Below are positions 1-8,268 of a stretch of 42,218 nucleotides of DNA, one piece after another. A program made the position numbers and the translations under genes. Location of the stretch: assembly GCA_022760735.1 (NCBI GenBank), contig JAKELU010000018.1, positions 1 through 42,218 of the forward strand, given 5' to 3'. Within the stretch, counting starts at the first letter, position 1; every line of letters starts with the position of its first letter. A model generated the notes under the pieces. It had not been told where the DNA came from. It searched no databases and saw nothing but the letters and a program-made list of their open reading frames with translations. The DNA is from Firmicutes bacterium FC7. Lineage in GTDB: Bacteria > Bacillota > Clostridia > Tissierellales > Tissierellaceae.

Positions 1-3
1 CCG

Positions 4-40
4 CTAAAAGCTCTTTAGAACCACCCGCTTAGCGGGTGGT
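4..40. mobile_element. Possible right end of an IS200/IS605-type element (hairpin only)
   Basis: Bases 20-29 (ACCACCCGCT) and 31-40 are perfect inverted repeats around one base, giving a GC-rich hairpin in an otherwise very AT-rich context. A second, weaker inverted repeat (CTAAA...TTTAG, 4-18) precedes it. This two-hairpin arrangement resembles the subterminal structures of IS200/IS605 elements and the 3' end of TnpB-associated guide RNAs, as I remember them. No transposase or tnpB is visible because the window starts here. The hairpin could instead be a terminator for a plus-strand gene to the left, but no T-run follows it immediately. Confidence 0.33.
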
Positions 41-50
41 ATTCATAAAC

Positions 51-82
51 AAAAAAATAGAAATCGAAAAAATCGATTTCTA
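51..82 (-). terminator. Intrinsic terminator of spoIVA
   Basis: TAGAAATCGA (58-67) and TCGATTTCTA (73-82) form a perfect 10-bp stem with a five-base loop. Read on the minus strand it is followed directly by a run of seven T (51-57). It lies about 30 bases past the spoIVA stop. Confidence 0.85.
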
Positions 83-111
83 TAGTAAATAAATTTTAAT
101 CAAATATGTTC

Positions 112-1590
112 TTAGATGATTATACAGATTAACCCTCCGTTACTGTCGTTTAATATTTTTTCTAAAGCTTTTCTTAACTTCTGTCTATAATCCTCTGGTA
201 ATGTAGTTATCTTACCGTTTAATTCGTCATTTACTAACTCATAAAGTGATTTACCAAATAACTTTGATTGCCATACTTTACTAGGGTCATTCTCAAATTC
301 AGATAAGAAATATTGTAATAGCTCTTCAGATTGTTTTTCTGTTCCGATTAAAGGTGCTACCTCTGTTGATATATCTGCTCGTAATATGTGTAGTGTCGGT
401 GCACTTGCTTTTAATTTAACACCAAATCTATTTCCTTGTCTATATATCTCTGGTTCAGCTAATTGTAATTCTTCTTTATCTGGATTTACTAGGCCATAGC
501 CAATTTCCTTCGCATCAACAATAGCCTTTTCAATTCTATCATATTTCTTTTTAGTCTCTGATAATTTAGATACTAAATTCAAGATTTGGTAATCTCCATC
601 AATTTCATAACCAGTAAATTCTTTTAGAATTTTATAGAATAGACCTTCTTCAAGTGTAACATCGGCATTAACAACACCTTCACCTAGATTAATTTCACTT
701 ACGTTAATATTTTTAATTATCTCAACTTCGTTAAGTGTTGATAAACATCCCTTGACCTGATTTAATTTCTCAAGGTCAACTATATTGTTCTTTAATGAGT
801 TCATTATATTAACTCTTATCCAATGATTCTTAGGAAGTCCATCTACCCACCCAGGAAGATTTATATTGATTTCTTTTACAGGGAATTCATATAATAATTT
901 TTCAAATACCCTTTCAACATCTGAAACATCCATATTTAAACAGTCCATAGCAACGACAGAAACGCCATATTTATTCTCAAGGCTATCTCTTAAAGCAATG
1001 GTACTATCAAGATTTGGATGCTTTGAATTAAGTATTATAATGAATGGTTTTTCAATTTCTTTTAACTCATTTATAACCCTTTCTTCAGCTTTAATATAAT
1101 TCGCCCTATCAATGTCAGTTATCGAACCATCAGTTGTAACTACGAAACCAATTGTAGAATGATCTCTAATTACTTTTTTAGTACCAATTTCTGCCGCTTC
1201 TTCAAATGGTATTGCTTGGTCATTCCATGGAGTTGTAACCATTCTTGGCATTTGGTCTTCTTCGTGTCCAAGTGCACCCTTTACCAAATAACCAACGCAA
1301 TCAACCAATCTTACTTTAAACTTAACATTATCCTTTAGAACTAATTCAACTGCTTCATTTGGCACAAACTTAGGTTCGGTTGTCATAATAGTTCTACCAG
1401 ATCCACTTAGTGGCAATTCATCTTTAGCACGTTCCTTTTTATGGTTATTGTCCATATTTGGTAATACCAACAGTTCCATAAATCTTTTAATAAATGTAGA
1501 TTTCCCAGTCCTCACCGGCCCGACTATACCTGCATAGATGTCTCCATCCGTCCTATTTGCTATATCCTTGTATATATCGAAAGCTTCCAC
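112..1590 (-). CDS. spoIVA: Stage IV sporulation protein A (spore coat base ATPase)
   Basis: SpoIVA is the mother-cell ATPase that polymerises on the forespore surface and forms the base layer on which the coat assembles. The 492-residue product matches the usual length and aligns by eye with the Bacillus subtilis protein end to end. It has Walker A GPVRTGKST (24-32), the paired threonines T70-T71 in TIMTTEPKFVP corresponding to the known sensor threonine site, and Walker B around D97 (VDCVG). The C-terminus SNGGLICIII matches the membrane-anchoring tail. The start is GTG, chosen because a long purine-rich Shine-Dalgarno (AAGGGGGGAAGG, complement of 1592-1605) lies just upstream. It follows the gpsA terminator and so is transcribed alone, presumably under sigma E. 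Confidence 0.97.
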   Translation of the reverse strand: MEAFDIYKDIANRTDGDIYAGIVGPVRTGKSTFIKRFMELLVLPNMDNNHKKERAKDELPLSGSGRTIMTTEPKFVPNEAVELVLKDNVKFKVRLVDCVGYLVKGALGHEEDQMPRMVTTPWNDQAIPFEEAAEIGTKKVIRDHSTIGFVVTTDGSITDIDRANYIKAEERVINELKEIEKPFIIILNSKHPNLDSTIALRDSLENKYGVSVVAMDCLNMDVSDVERVFEKLLYEFPVKEININLPGWVDGLPKNHWIRVNIMNSLKNNIVDLEKLNQVKGCLSTLNEVEIIKNINVSEINLGEGVVNADVTLEEGLFYKILKEFTGYEIDGDYQILNLVSKLSETKKKYDRIEKAIVDAKEIGYGLVNPDKEELQLAEPEIYRQGNRFGVKLKASAPTLHILRADISTEVAPLIGTEKQSEELLQYFLSEFENDPSKVWQSKLFGKSLYELVNDELNGKITTLPEDYRQKLRKALEKILNDSNGGLICIII

Positions 1591-1632
1591 TTCCTTCCCC
1601 CCTTAGCTCATAATAAGAATTCTTAACATTAT

Positions 1633-1662
1633 ATATATACGTTATAACTTTTTAAATATTAC
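1633..1662 (-). promoter_or_regulatory. Weak candidate sigma-E promoter for spoIVA
   Basis: On the minus strand GTAATATT (1655-1662) resembles a sigma-E -35 box. After a 13-base spacer comes CGTATATAT (1633-1641), a poor match to the CATACAAT-type -10. The position, about 45 bases before the GTG, is reasonable. Sigma-E control is expected from the family; the sequence support is weak. Confidence 0.25.
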
Positions 1663-1712
1663 AAGCTTATACAAGTTTTATTAATCAAAATCCTATTATA
1701 GCTAAAAAGTGT

Positions 1713-1741
1713 AAAAAACCTGCTTAATTAAGCAGGTTTTT
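1713..1741 (-). terminator. Terminator of the DUF512-der-plsY-gpsA operon
   Basis: The self-complementary stretch AAAAACCTGCTTAA/TTAAGCAGGTTTTT (1714-1741) is followed on the minus strand by further T residues. The TAA stop codon of gpsA (1740-1742) lies inside the 5' edge of the stem, so translation to the last codon runs into the terminator. Confidence 0.85.
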
Positions 1742-2768
1742 ACCAATTATAATTATTATTTATAGCTATATCTTCCATCTCATGCTTTTTATCTCTACCC
1801 ATAAGTTTATTGACAGAATTTGATACATCATAGTTGTTATACAATACATTATATATTTCTTCAGTTATAGGCATTTCAATACCCAACTTTGAAGCCATTT
1901 TATAGGCTGAATTTGTAGTTTTTACACCTTCTACTACCATACCTATTTCTTTTACTGCTTCATCTAGGCTTAATCCCTTTCCTAGTAAAATACCACATCT
2001 TCTGTTTCTACTATGCATACTAGTACATGTTACAATTAAGTCACCTATTCCAGCCAAACCTGAAAAGGTGTTAGGGTTTGCACCTAAACTTGCACCTAGT
2101 CTAGCAATTTCAATTATTCCTCTTGTCATTAGAGCAGCCTTAGTATTATCACCATATTCGAGACCATCTGATATACCAGCCCCTAGAGCAATTATATTCT
2201 TTAGGGCACCACCTAATTCTACCCCAATAATATCTGGATTCGTATAAACTCTAAAGGTGGGTGTAAAGAATAAATCCTGAATATATTCCGCAACTTCCTT
2301 ATTTACAGATGCTGAAACAACTGTTGTAGGTATATTTGTAGCAACTTCCTCTGCATGTGAAGGTCCTGACAACATTGCATATTTATTGTTTGGGAGTATT
2401 TCCTTTACTATTTCTGATATTCTCATTAAAGTGTTATTTTCTATTCCCTTAGCAACATTTACAATAATTTGTTTTTCATTAATTATATCCTTTACTTTTT
2501 CAAGAGTATCTCTTACTCCATGTGTTGGCACAGAAAGAAGTAACACATCTTTATTATGTATTGACCTTTCTATATCACTAGTAACAACTAAATTATCAGG
2601 AAATTTAGCATTTGGTAGGTATTTCTTATTAACTCTATTTATATCCATTTCATTTGCTTGATCTTTATTTCTAACCCACATTTCTACATCTAAGCCTTTA
2701 TTAGCTAGAAGAATAGCAAGAGCGGTACCCCAACTTCCTCCACCTAGTACTCCAATTTTTTCCTTCAT
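1740..2768 (-). CDS. gpsA: NAD(P)H-dependent glycerol-3-phosphate dehydrogenase
   Basis: Reduces dihydroxyacetone phosphate to sn-glycerol 3-phosphate, the backbone for phospholipids, in the cytoplasm. The Rossmann motif GGGSWGTA is at residues 9-16. The substrate domain carries GGALKNIIALGAGISDGL with the catalytic lysine near 190, and the typical family segment TRGIIEIARLG follows. I take the ATG at 2768 (342 aa), because the AGGTGA five bases upstream is a good Shine-Dalgarno; a GTG nine bases further upstream lies within that site. It follows plsY, whose product uses glycerol 3-phosphate, so consecutive steps of phosphatidate synthesis are coupled in one operon. Confidence 0.96.
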   Translation of the reverse strand: MKEKIGVLGGGSWGTALAILLANKGLDVEMWVRNKDQANEMDINRVNKKYLPNAKFPDNLVVTSDIERSIHNKDVLLLSVPTHGVRDTLEKVKDIINEKQIIVNVAKGIENNTLMRISEIVKEILPNNKYAMLSGPSHAEEVATNIPTTVVSASVNKEVAEYIQDLFFTPTFRVYTNPDIIGVELGGALKNIIALGAGISDGLEYGDNTKAALMTRGIIEIARLGASLGANPNTFSGLAGIGDLIVTCTSMHSRNRRCGILLGKGLSLDEAVKEIGMVVEGVKTTNSAYKMASKLGIEMPITEEIYNVLYNNYDVSNSVNKLMGRDKKHEMEDIAINNNYNW

Positions 2769-2773
2769 TAAAG

Positions 2774-3367
2774 TCACCTGCCAATCTTATTTTCATTCCC
2801 ATTAATGAGTCTCTTAATATTTGCTTTATGTTTATAAATACCAATAATAGCTAATAAAACAGTTAATATTAAAAAATCTTTATCTAGGTTCTCAACCATA
2901 ATCAGACTGATACCTGGAACTATTGATAAAAAAACAATAGAACCAAGCGAGACAAACTTACTTGTCAATCCAACAGTTATTCCTATAATTACAGAAACTA
3001 ATGCAACAGGAAAATTTAGTACAGCATAGCAACCAATAGTCGTTGCAATTCCCTTTCCGCCTCTAAACCCTAAGAAAACTGGCCAGTCATGTCCAATTAC
3101 AACGAAAAAGGCGGCTATTAAACCACCACTTACTCCCATAATCCTATAACCTATTAATACTGCAATTACCCCTTTAGTAAAATCTAATAGAAATGTTAGG
3201 ATACCAAGTTTTTTGCCCATTACTCTTACTGCATTGGTTGCTCCTGCATTACCACTACCATATGACCTTATATCCATTTTCTTAAACACTTTCCCAATAA
3301 AATATGCAGATGAGAAACAACCAATCAAATATGACAAAAAAATTAATAAAATGAAAGTAAAATCCAT
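2774..3367 (-). CDS. plsY: Acyl-phosphate:glycerol-3-phosphate acyltransferase PlsY
   Basis: Integral membrane enzyme that transfers the acyl group from acyl-phosphate to glycerol 3-phosphate, giving lysophosphatidate. The 197-residue length is typical. The glycine-rich family motifs are present: GSGNAGATN near residue 37, then GHDWPVFLGFRGGKG around 92-106, with several hydrophobic segments between. It starts five bases after der, with its AAGGTGA Shine-Dalgarno overlapping the end of der, and ends beside gpsA. Confidence 0.96.
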   Translation of the reverse strand: MDFTFILLIFLSYLIGCFSSAYFIGKVFKKMDIRSYGSGNAGATNAVRVMGKKLGILTFLLDFTKGVIAVLIGYRIMGVSGGLIAAFFVVIGHDWPVFLGFRGGKGIATTIGCYAVLNFPVALVSVIIGITVGLTSKFVSLGSIVFLSIVPGISLIMVENLDKDFLILTVLLAIIGIYKHKANIKRLINGNENKIGR

Positions 3368-3372
3368 ATAAA

Positions 3373-4689
3373 CTACTCACCTTTTTCTCTTAATTCAAAT
3401 TGGATTGGAACTCCAGCGAAACCAAAATGATCTCTAATCTGATTTTCTAAATATCTCATATAAGTAAAGTGCATTAATTCTTTATCATTCACAAAAATAA
3501 CAAATTTTGGTGGTCTAACTGAAACTTGCGTTCCGTAATATATTCTACCACGTCTTCCTTTATCAGAAGGTGGTTGATTCATTAAAACAGCCTGATTTAT
3601 TATGTCATTTAATACACCTGTACTAATTCTCATGTTATAATTGTTATTTACAACATTGAGAAGGTCTAATAGCTTATTAACCCTTAGCCCTGTTTTTGCA
3701 GATATAAATACTATAGGAGCATAGTTTATAAAACCTAATTTTTCTCTAACTTCTCTTTCATATGCTAAATATGTTTTATCATCCTTTTCAACTATGTCCC
3801 ATTTATTTACAGCTACAATAATTCCCTTACCATTATCATGGGCATATCCTACAACCTTAGAATCTTGCTCTGTGATTCCTTCTGTAGCATCTACAACCAA
3901 GACACAGATATCAGATCTATCAATTGCTGTAAGAGTCCTAACTACAGAGTATCTTTCAACATTTTCATAAATACTTCTTTTTCTTCTTAAGCCTGCAGTA
4001 TCAACGAAAACATATCTGTTATCCTTGTAGGTAAAATAGCTGTCTATAGAATCTCTTGTTGTACCAGGTATATCTGTTACAATAAGTCTTTCTTCGCCAA
4101 GTATATAATTAATTAATGATGATTTTCCAGCATTTGGTTTTCCTATAAATGCAACACGAATCAAATCTTCGTCATATTCAGTTTCTCTATCTTCAGGGAA
4201 TTTTTCTATAATTCTATCTAATAAGTCACCTAGACCTAGAGCTTGTTCAGCTGATATTATCATAGGTTCTCCCATACCCAATTCATAAAACTCATAGATT
4301 TCTTCTGGTGTTTTTGGTGTATCAATCTTATTACATACAAGAATTACTTCTTTACCAGATTTTCTAAGAATTTCAGCAACTTCTTTATCTGTAGCAGTAA
4401 GACCTTGAAGTCCATCTACAACAAAGAGTATTACATCTGCAGTATCAATTGCTATTTGAGCCTGTTTCTTAATATTGGACATGATAATATCATCCTTTTC
4501 AGGCTCTAACCCTCCAGTATCTATCAATGTAAAATATTTGCCTAACCATTCACCTTCGGCATATATTCTATCTCTAGTAACTCCAGGTGTATCCTCAGTT
4601 ATGGCTATCCTTCTTCCTACTAATCTATTAAACAATGTTGATTTTCCTACATTAGGTCTACCAACAATGCATACAACTGCTCTATTCAT
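3373..4689 (-). CDS. der: Ribosome-assembly GTPase Der (EngA)
   Basis: Double-domain GTPase needed for 50S ribosomal subunit maturation. The first G domain has GRPNVGKST (10-18), DTGG (57-60) and NKID (120-123). The second has GKPNAGKSS (183-191), DTAG (230-233) and NKWD (295-298). A KH-like RNA-binding domain forms roughly the last 90 residues. The length of 438 aa is normal. Its ATG overlaps the TGA stop of the DUF512 gene by one base (TGATG), indicating translational coupling. Confidence 0.98.
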   Translation of the reverse strand: MNRAVVCIVGRPNVGKSTLFNRLVGRRIAITEDTPGVTRDRIYAEGEWLGKYFTLIDTGGLEPEKDDIIMSNIKKQAQIAIDTADVILFVVDGLQGLTATDKEVAEILRKSGKEVILVCNKIDTPKTPEEIYEFYELGMGEPMIISAEQALGLGDLLDRIIEKFPEDRETEYDEDLIRVAFIGKPNAGKSSLINYILGEERLIVTDIPGTTRDSIDSYFTYKDNRYVFVDTAGLRRKRSIYENVERYSVVRTLTAIDRSDICVLVVDATEGITEQDSKVVGYAHDNGKGIIVAVNKWDIVEKDDKTYLAYEREVREKLGFINYAPIVFISAKTGLRVNKLLDLLNVVNNNYNMRISTGVLNDIINQAVLMNQPPSDKGRRGRIYYGTQVSVRPPKFVIFVNDKELMHFTYMRYLENQIRDHFGFAGVPIQFELREKGE

Positions 4690-6026
4690 CAGTTCACCCC
4701 TAATCTAAATACTTCTACGAACTTGCCACCTTCTACATCACATGGCTTAATATCTATACCCAAAATTTCTATAGCTTCATCTAGTAACATGTTATCAAGG
4801 AAAATATTCTGATCTCGCTTTAACATGGACTTAGGTATTAAAACACAATCAACTTCTGTATATCCCTTTAATTGAGAAACTAAATCATTTCCTGTAACCA
4901 ATCCAGCAACAGTGATAGTTTTCCCAAAAAAATTGTTTTCTATAGGAACCACTGTTATATCCAAATTATCAAATTTTTCTTTTACCAATGAGACAATTTC
5001 TCTCATATAATTATAAGCAAGAGTCCCAGTTGCAACAATAACTTTTTTATTTAAACTTAATGTTTTTGGTAATTTATTTAACGCATCTTTAATTTCATAC
5101 TCAAAAGATTTCATTAAGCCTACTCCATTCTCATACTGAGGAAAACCTTCATATGCCTCATAGGATGGCAATTCTATACCTGATAAACAATAAAATTCGT
5201 CAGAAGCAAATACGAATCTACTTCCTATTTCATACAAATATTTTTCCTGCATTAAATTTATACAGTCAATAACCTTATTTGCAGATTCTTTGTTAAATGG
5301 TTCCACCTTTTCTAAGTTCTGTCTATACTTGGTTATACCAACTGGCACTACAGCTACAGACTTAACAGATGAGCTAAGTGCGGCTAAATCTTTTATTGTA
5401 TTTTCTAACTCAGAACCATCATTGACACCAGGAACAAGTACTACTTGGCAATTAACTTCCAAATTAGCCTTATGAAATCTTTTCAATATTTCATATACCT
5501 TTCCTGCATTTTTATTTTTAAGCATTTTTATTCTAAGCTCAGGATTGGTAGTATGAACAGAAACATTTATAGGACTTAATCTGTATTTAATGATTCTGTC
5601 GATTTCTTCATCACTCATATTAGTCAATGTAATAAAATTACCTTGCAAAAAAGATAAACGCGAGTCATCATCCTTGAAGTATAAGGTATCTCTCATATTT
5701 GGAGGAAGCTGGTCAATAAAACAAAACATACATTTATTTTTGCAAGATTTAGCTTTATCTATAAGTGGATTGGTAAATATAATACCCAAATCCTCGTTGT
5801 AATCCTTCTCTATTTCAAATTCCCACAACTCTCCATCTTGTTTCTGAATCTCAAGAAGTAATGTATCATCAGAAATCAAATATTTATAGTCTATTACATC
5901 TTTTACTCTGGAACCATTAATAGACACTAATATATCACCAGGATCTATACCTAACTCATCTGCAATGCTACCATTAACTACATCTTCAATTATGTTTCTA
6001 GTTTCTTTAATATTATCTATTTCCAT
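4689..6026 (-). CDS. DUF512 / PDZ-containing putative radical SAM protein
   Basis: Family of unknown function usually found next to der in Clostridia (TIGR03279/DUF512 as I recall). An N-terminal PDZ-like segment (about 12-52, with [17 protein letters not shown]) is followed by a CxxxCxxC cluster motif at C95, C99 and C102, the pattern of radical SAM enzymes, then a TIM-barrel-like middle and the DUF512 C-terminus; 445 aa. The start ATG has the Shine-Dalgarno AAGGCGG. Its stop overlaps the der start. The overlap and conserved pairing suggest a role linked to ribosome or tRNA biology, but that is inference; no substrate can be read from the sequence. Confidence 0.88.
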   Translation of the reverse strand: MEIDNIKETRNIIEDVVNGSIADELGIDPGDILVSINGSRVKDVIDYKYLISDDTLLLEIQKQDGELWEFEIEKDYNEDLGIIFTNPLIDKAKSCKNKCMFCFIDQLPPNMRDTLYFKDDDSRLSFLQGNFITLTNMSDEEIDRIIKYRLSPINVSVHTTNPELRIKMLKNKNAGKVYEILKRFHKANLEVNCQVVLVPGVNDGSELENTIKDLAALSSSVKSVAVVPVGITKYRQNLEKVEPFNKESANKVIDCINLMQEKYLYEIGSRFVFASDEFYCLSGIELPSYEAYEGFPQYENGVGLMKSFEYEIKDALNKLPKTLSLNKKVIVATGTLAYNYMREIVSLVKEKFDNLDITVVPIENNFFGKTITVAGLVTGNDLVSQLKGYTEVDCVLIPKSMLKRDQNIFLDNMLLDEAIEILGIDIKPCDVEGGKFVEVFRLGVN

Positions 6027-6041
6027 ATACTTCCGCCTTCT

Positions 6042-6097
6042 AAAAATTATTACTAATAAATGAGAGCCTACAGAAATCTGCAGGCCTATTTATTAGT
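6042..6097 (-). terminator. Probable terminator after glyA
   Basis: ACTAATAAAT (6052-6061) pairs with ATTTATTAGT (6088-6097), and an inner stem GCCTaCAGA/TCTGcAGGC adds length. On the minus strand a T-rich tail (complement of 6042-6051) follows. It separates glyA from the DUF512 operon, which may still receive read-through. Confidence 0.65.
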
Positions 6098-6134
6098 TTA
6101 CACAATATTATTAATATGCACAAGCAATTTAACA

Positions 6135-7367
6135 TTATTTATATAAAGGGAACTTATCGCATAATTCATAAACCCTGTTTTTGATCATCTCTCTGTCGTT
6201 TCTTTCATCAAGTGCAAGGTTTATAATTTCGGCAATTTCCTTCATTTCTTCTTCTTTCATACCTCTAGTTGTCATTGCTGGCGTTCCAATCCTTATACCA
6301 CTAGTTACAAATGGACTTTCTGTCTCATTTGGTATGGTATTCTTATTGACAGCAACTCCAATTTCATTTAATAACTCCTCTGCTCTCTTTCCTGTTAGCC
6401 CTTTAGCTTTTACATCTATTAAAATCAAGTGATTATCTGTACCACCTGATACAAGTCTAAAACCTTTGTTTAATAATTCATTTGCCAATACTTTAGCATT
6501 CTTTACTATTTGTTTTTGATATTCTTTAAAGTCATCCTGAAGAGCCTCACCAAATGCAACAGCTTTACCAGCTATTATATGCATTAATGGTCCACCTTGC
6601 AATCCAGGGAATATGGCCTTATCAATTTTCTTAGCAAATTCTTGTTTACAGAGAATTGCACCACCTCTTGGCCCTCTTAAAGTTTTATGTGTAGTAGTTG
6701 TAACGAAATCCGCATATGGGACAGGACTCTGATGTAAACCAGCAGCTACTAATCCAGCAATGTGAGCCATATCCACCATTAAATATGCCCCTACTTCATC
6801 TGCGATTTCTCTAAATTTCTTAAAATCAATTTCCCTAGGATAAGCACTTGCACCAGCTACAATTAGCTTTGGCTTTTCCTTTAATGCAATCTCTCTGACC
6901 ACTTCATAATCTATCATCTCAGTTTCTTTATCAACACCATAATCAACGAAATTATAATATAGACCTGAGATATTAACTGGACTTCCATGAGTTAGATGCC
7001 CACCCTGAGAAAGGTTCATCCCAAGGACTTTATCTCCAGGCTGTAAAACAGCTAAATATACTCCTAAATTAGCGTTTGAGCCAGAATGTGGTTGAACATT
7101 AGCGTGATCAGCACCAAATAATTCCTTCAAACGCTCTATTGCTAAGTTCTCTACTATATCAACTATTTCACAACCACCATAATACCTTTTACTTGGGTAA
7201 CCTTCAGCATATTTGTTTGTCAATTGGCTTCCCATAGCTTCCATAACCTGTTCTGAAACAAAATTTTCAGATGCTATAAGTTCTATATGCCTTTGTTGAC
7301 GATTAATTTCATTTTGAATTATATCATATACTTTAGGGTCAAACTTCGCAAGATTAGAAAATTCCAT
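6135..7367 (-). CDS. glyA: Serine hydroxymethyltransferase
   Basis: Cytoplasmic PLP enzyme interconverting serine plus tetrahydrofolate with glycine plus 5,10-methylene-tetrahydrofolate, the main one-carbon source. The PLP lysine is K228 in [23 protein letters not shown] (198-206) holds the cofactor aspartate, and the N-terminal ELIASENF motif is present. The length of 410 aa is normal for bacteria. The ATG has a nearby AGGAGAAGGGAG Shine-Dalgarno. Hairpins flank it on both sides, so it is probably a single-gene transcript. Confidence 0.98.
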   Translation of the reverse strand: MEFSNLAKFDPKVYDIIQNEINRQQRHIELIASENFVSEQVMEAMGSQLTNKYAEGYPSKRYYGGCEIVDIVENLAIERLKELFGADHANVQPHSGSNANLGVYLAVLQPGDKVLGMNLSQGGHLTHGSPVNISGLYYNFVDYGVDKETEMIDYEVVREIALKEKPKLIVAGASAYPREIDFKKFREIADEVGAYLMVDMAHIAGLVAAGLHQSPVPYADFVTTTTHKTLRGPRGGAILCKQEFAKKIDKAIFPGLQGGPLMHIIAGKAVAFGEALQDDFKEYQKQIVKNAKVLANELLNKGFRLVSGGTDNHLILIDVKAKGLTGKRAEELLNEIGVAVNKNTIPNETESPFVTSGIRIGTPAMTTRGMKEEEMKEIAEIINLALDERNDREMIKNRVYELCDKFPLYK

Positions 7368-7416
7368 TTTACCAAACTCCCTTCTCCTAGGTTTTAAGTT
7401 TTATTCCATATTTAAA

Positions 7417-7452
7417 ACGATAATTAATAATATAATTATCGTAGGAATACAA
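7417..7452 (-). promoter_or_regulatory. Palindrome overlapping a candidate glyA promoter / csoR terminator
   Basis: On the minus strand TTGTAT (7447-7452), a 17-base spacer and TATTAA (7424-7429) form a plausible sigma-A promoter for glyA. The -10 lies in and beside the loop of a perfect 10-bp inverted repeat, ACGATAATTA...TAATTATCGT (7417-7426 and 7433-7442), which is followed by TTTAAAT. The repeat could terminate the preceding rseC-like/csoR-like transcript, act as an operator, or both. Confidence 0.4.
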
Positions 7453-7475
7453 GATTAAATTTGATGGACCAATGA

Positions 7476-7742
7476 TTATCTTTGTTTAGTATATTTAATC
7501 ATTACCTCAATAAGTTTATTTAAATCTTCTTCATTTATTTTGCCCTCAGGATCAGGTCTTAAACACTTATGCATATAATTTTCCAAAATTAATCCTCCTG
7601 CATTATTTAATGCAGATCTCACTGCTGCAATTTGGATTAAAATATCACCACAAAATTGCTCGTCATCAATCATCTTTTGGATTCCCTTTATTTGTCCCTC
7701 TATTCTTCTAAGCCTTTTTATAATATCACTTTTTTCAGCCAA
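7476..7742 (-). CDS. CsoR/FrmR/CstR-family (DUF156) transcriptional regulator
   Basis: Small all-helical repressor family that responds to Cu(I), Ni/Co, formaldehyde or persulfides. The 88-residue protein has the family segments RLRRIEGQIKGIQKMI (about 10-25), CGDILIQIAAVRSAL (31-45) and HKCL. The conserved cysteines are C31 and C60. The position four before C60, where copper sensors carry their ligand histidine, is Y56; a histidine is at 58 instead. The full C-H-C copper set is therefore not evident, and a two-cysteine persulfide or redox sensor of CstR type is as likely. The start is TTG, supported by a strong AGGAGGGTG six bases upstream. It lies 11 bases after the Fe-S membrane protein gene, so the two are probably co-transcribed. 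Confidence 0.9.
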   Translation of the reverse strand: MAEKSDIIKRLRRIEGQIKGIQKMIDDEQFCGDILIQIAAVRSALNNAGGLILENYMHKCLRPDPEGKINEEDLNKLIEVMIKYTKQR

Positions 7743-7753
7743 GAAACACCCTC

Positions 7754-8173
7754 CTATAGGATTCTTGTCATAACAATAGCAGATTTATCCTTTTTCTCTA
7801 TCTTTTTATCGATAACTCTAAGTATAAAGTAGGAAATAACAAGAAATAGGATTCCAGTTGCAAAACTTAACAATTCGTAATTTGAGTTTCCTATACTTTT
7901 AAAATAACTGTTACCTAATACTATGCCAGCGATTAAAAAGATAAATGGAATCATATAAACAATCATTGTATATTTAAGAATATTCTCTTTATTCGCCTTT
8001 AACTCTACAAGGTCACCTACACTAGCATTAATAGTATTTTTTATAGTTACAATATGTGTTGATGTCTCACATCCACCACCACAACCATTGCAATTCCCAC
8101 ATCCAGAAGCACGCATTACTTCTAATTCTGCCTTGTCATCTATTATGCGTCTTACAAAGCCAACCTGTTCCAT
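7754..8173 (-). CDS. RseC/SoxR-reducing-system family membrane protein
   Basis: The 139-residue protein has an N-terminal cysteine cluster, C25, C28, C31 and C35 (CGNCNGCGGGC), likely to bind an Fe-S centre. A small beta-rich stretch follows, then two membrane helices (about 68-87 and 101-119). The layout is that of the RseC/MucC family, associated with SoxR-reducing and Rnf-type electron transfer proteins. No rnf genes lie beside it. The ATG has Shine-Dalgarno GGAGGTG. Its pairing with a thiol-based regulator gene suggests a redox function, which is inference. Confidence 0.85.
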   Translation of the reverse strand: MEQVGFVRRIIDDKAELEVMRASGCGNCNGCGGGCETSTHIVTIKNTINASVGDLVELKANKENILKYTMIVYMIPFIFLIAGIVLGNSYFKSIGNSNYELLSFATGILFLVISYFILRVIDKKIEKKDKSAIVMTRIL

Positions 8174-8211
8174 AATACACCTCCATAACTAATCTCAGTT
8201 TCTATATACCC

Positions 8212-8242
8212 ATTATACCACATAATATAGAAAATCAGACAA
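8212..8242 (-). promoter_or_regulatory. Promoter of the rseC-like/csoR-like pair
   Basis: The minus strand reads TGGTATAAT, an extended -10 with consensus TATAAT at 8212-8217. A TTGTCT -35-like hexamer sits at 8237-8242 with a long 19-base spacer. It lies about 40 bases before the start codon. Confidence 0.55.
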
Positions 8243-8268
8243 TTAATTATGGAGGTTGATTTTCGTTA

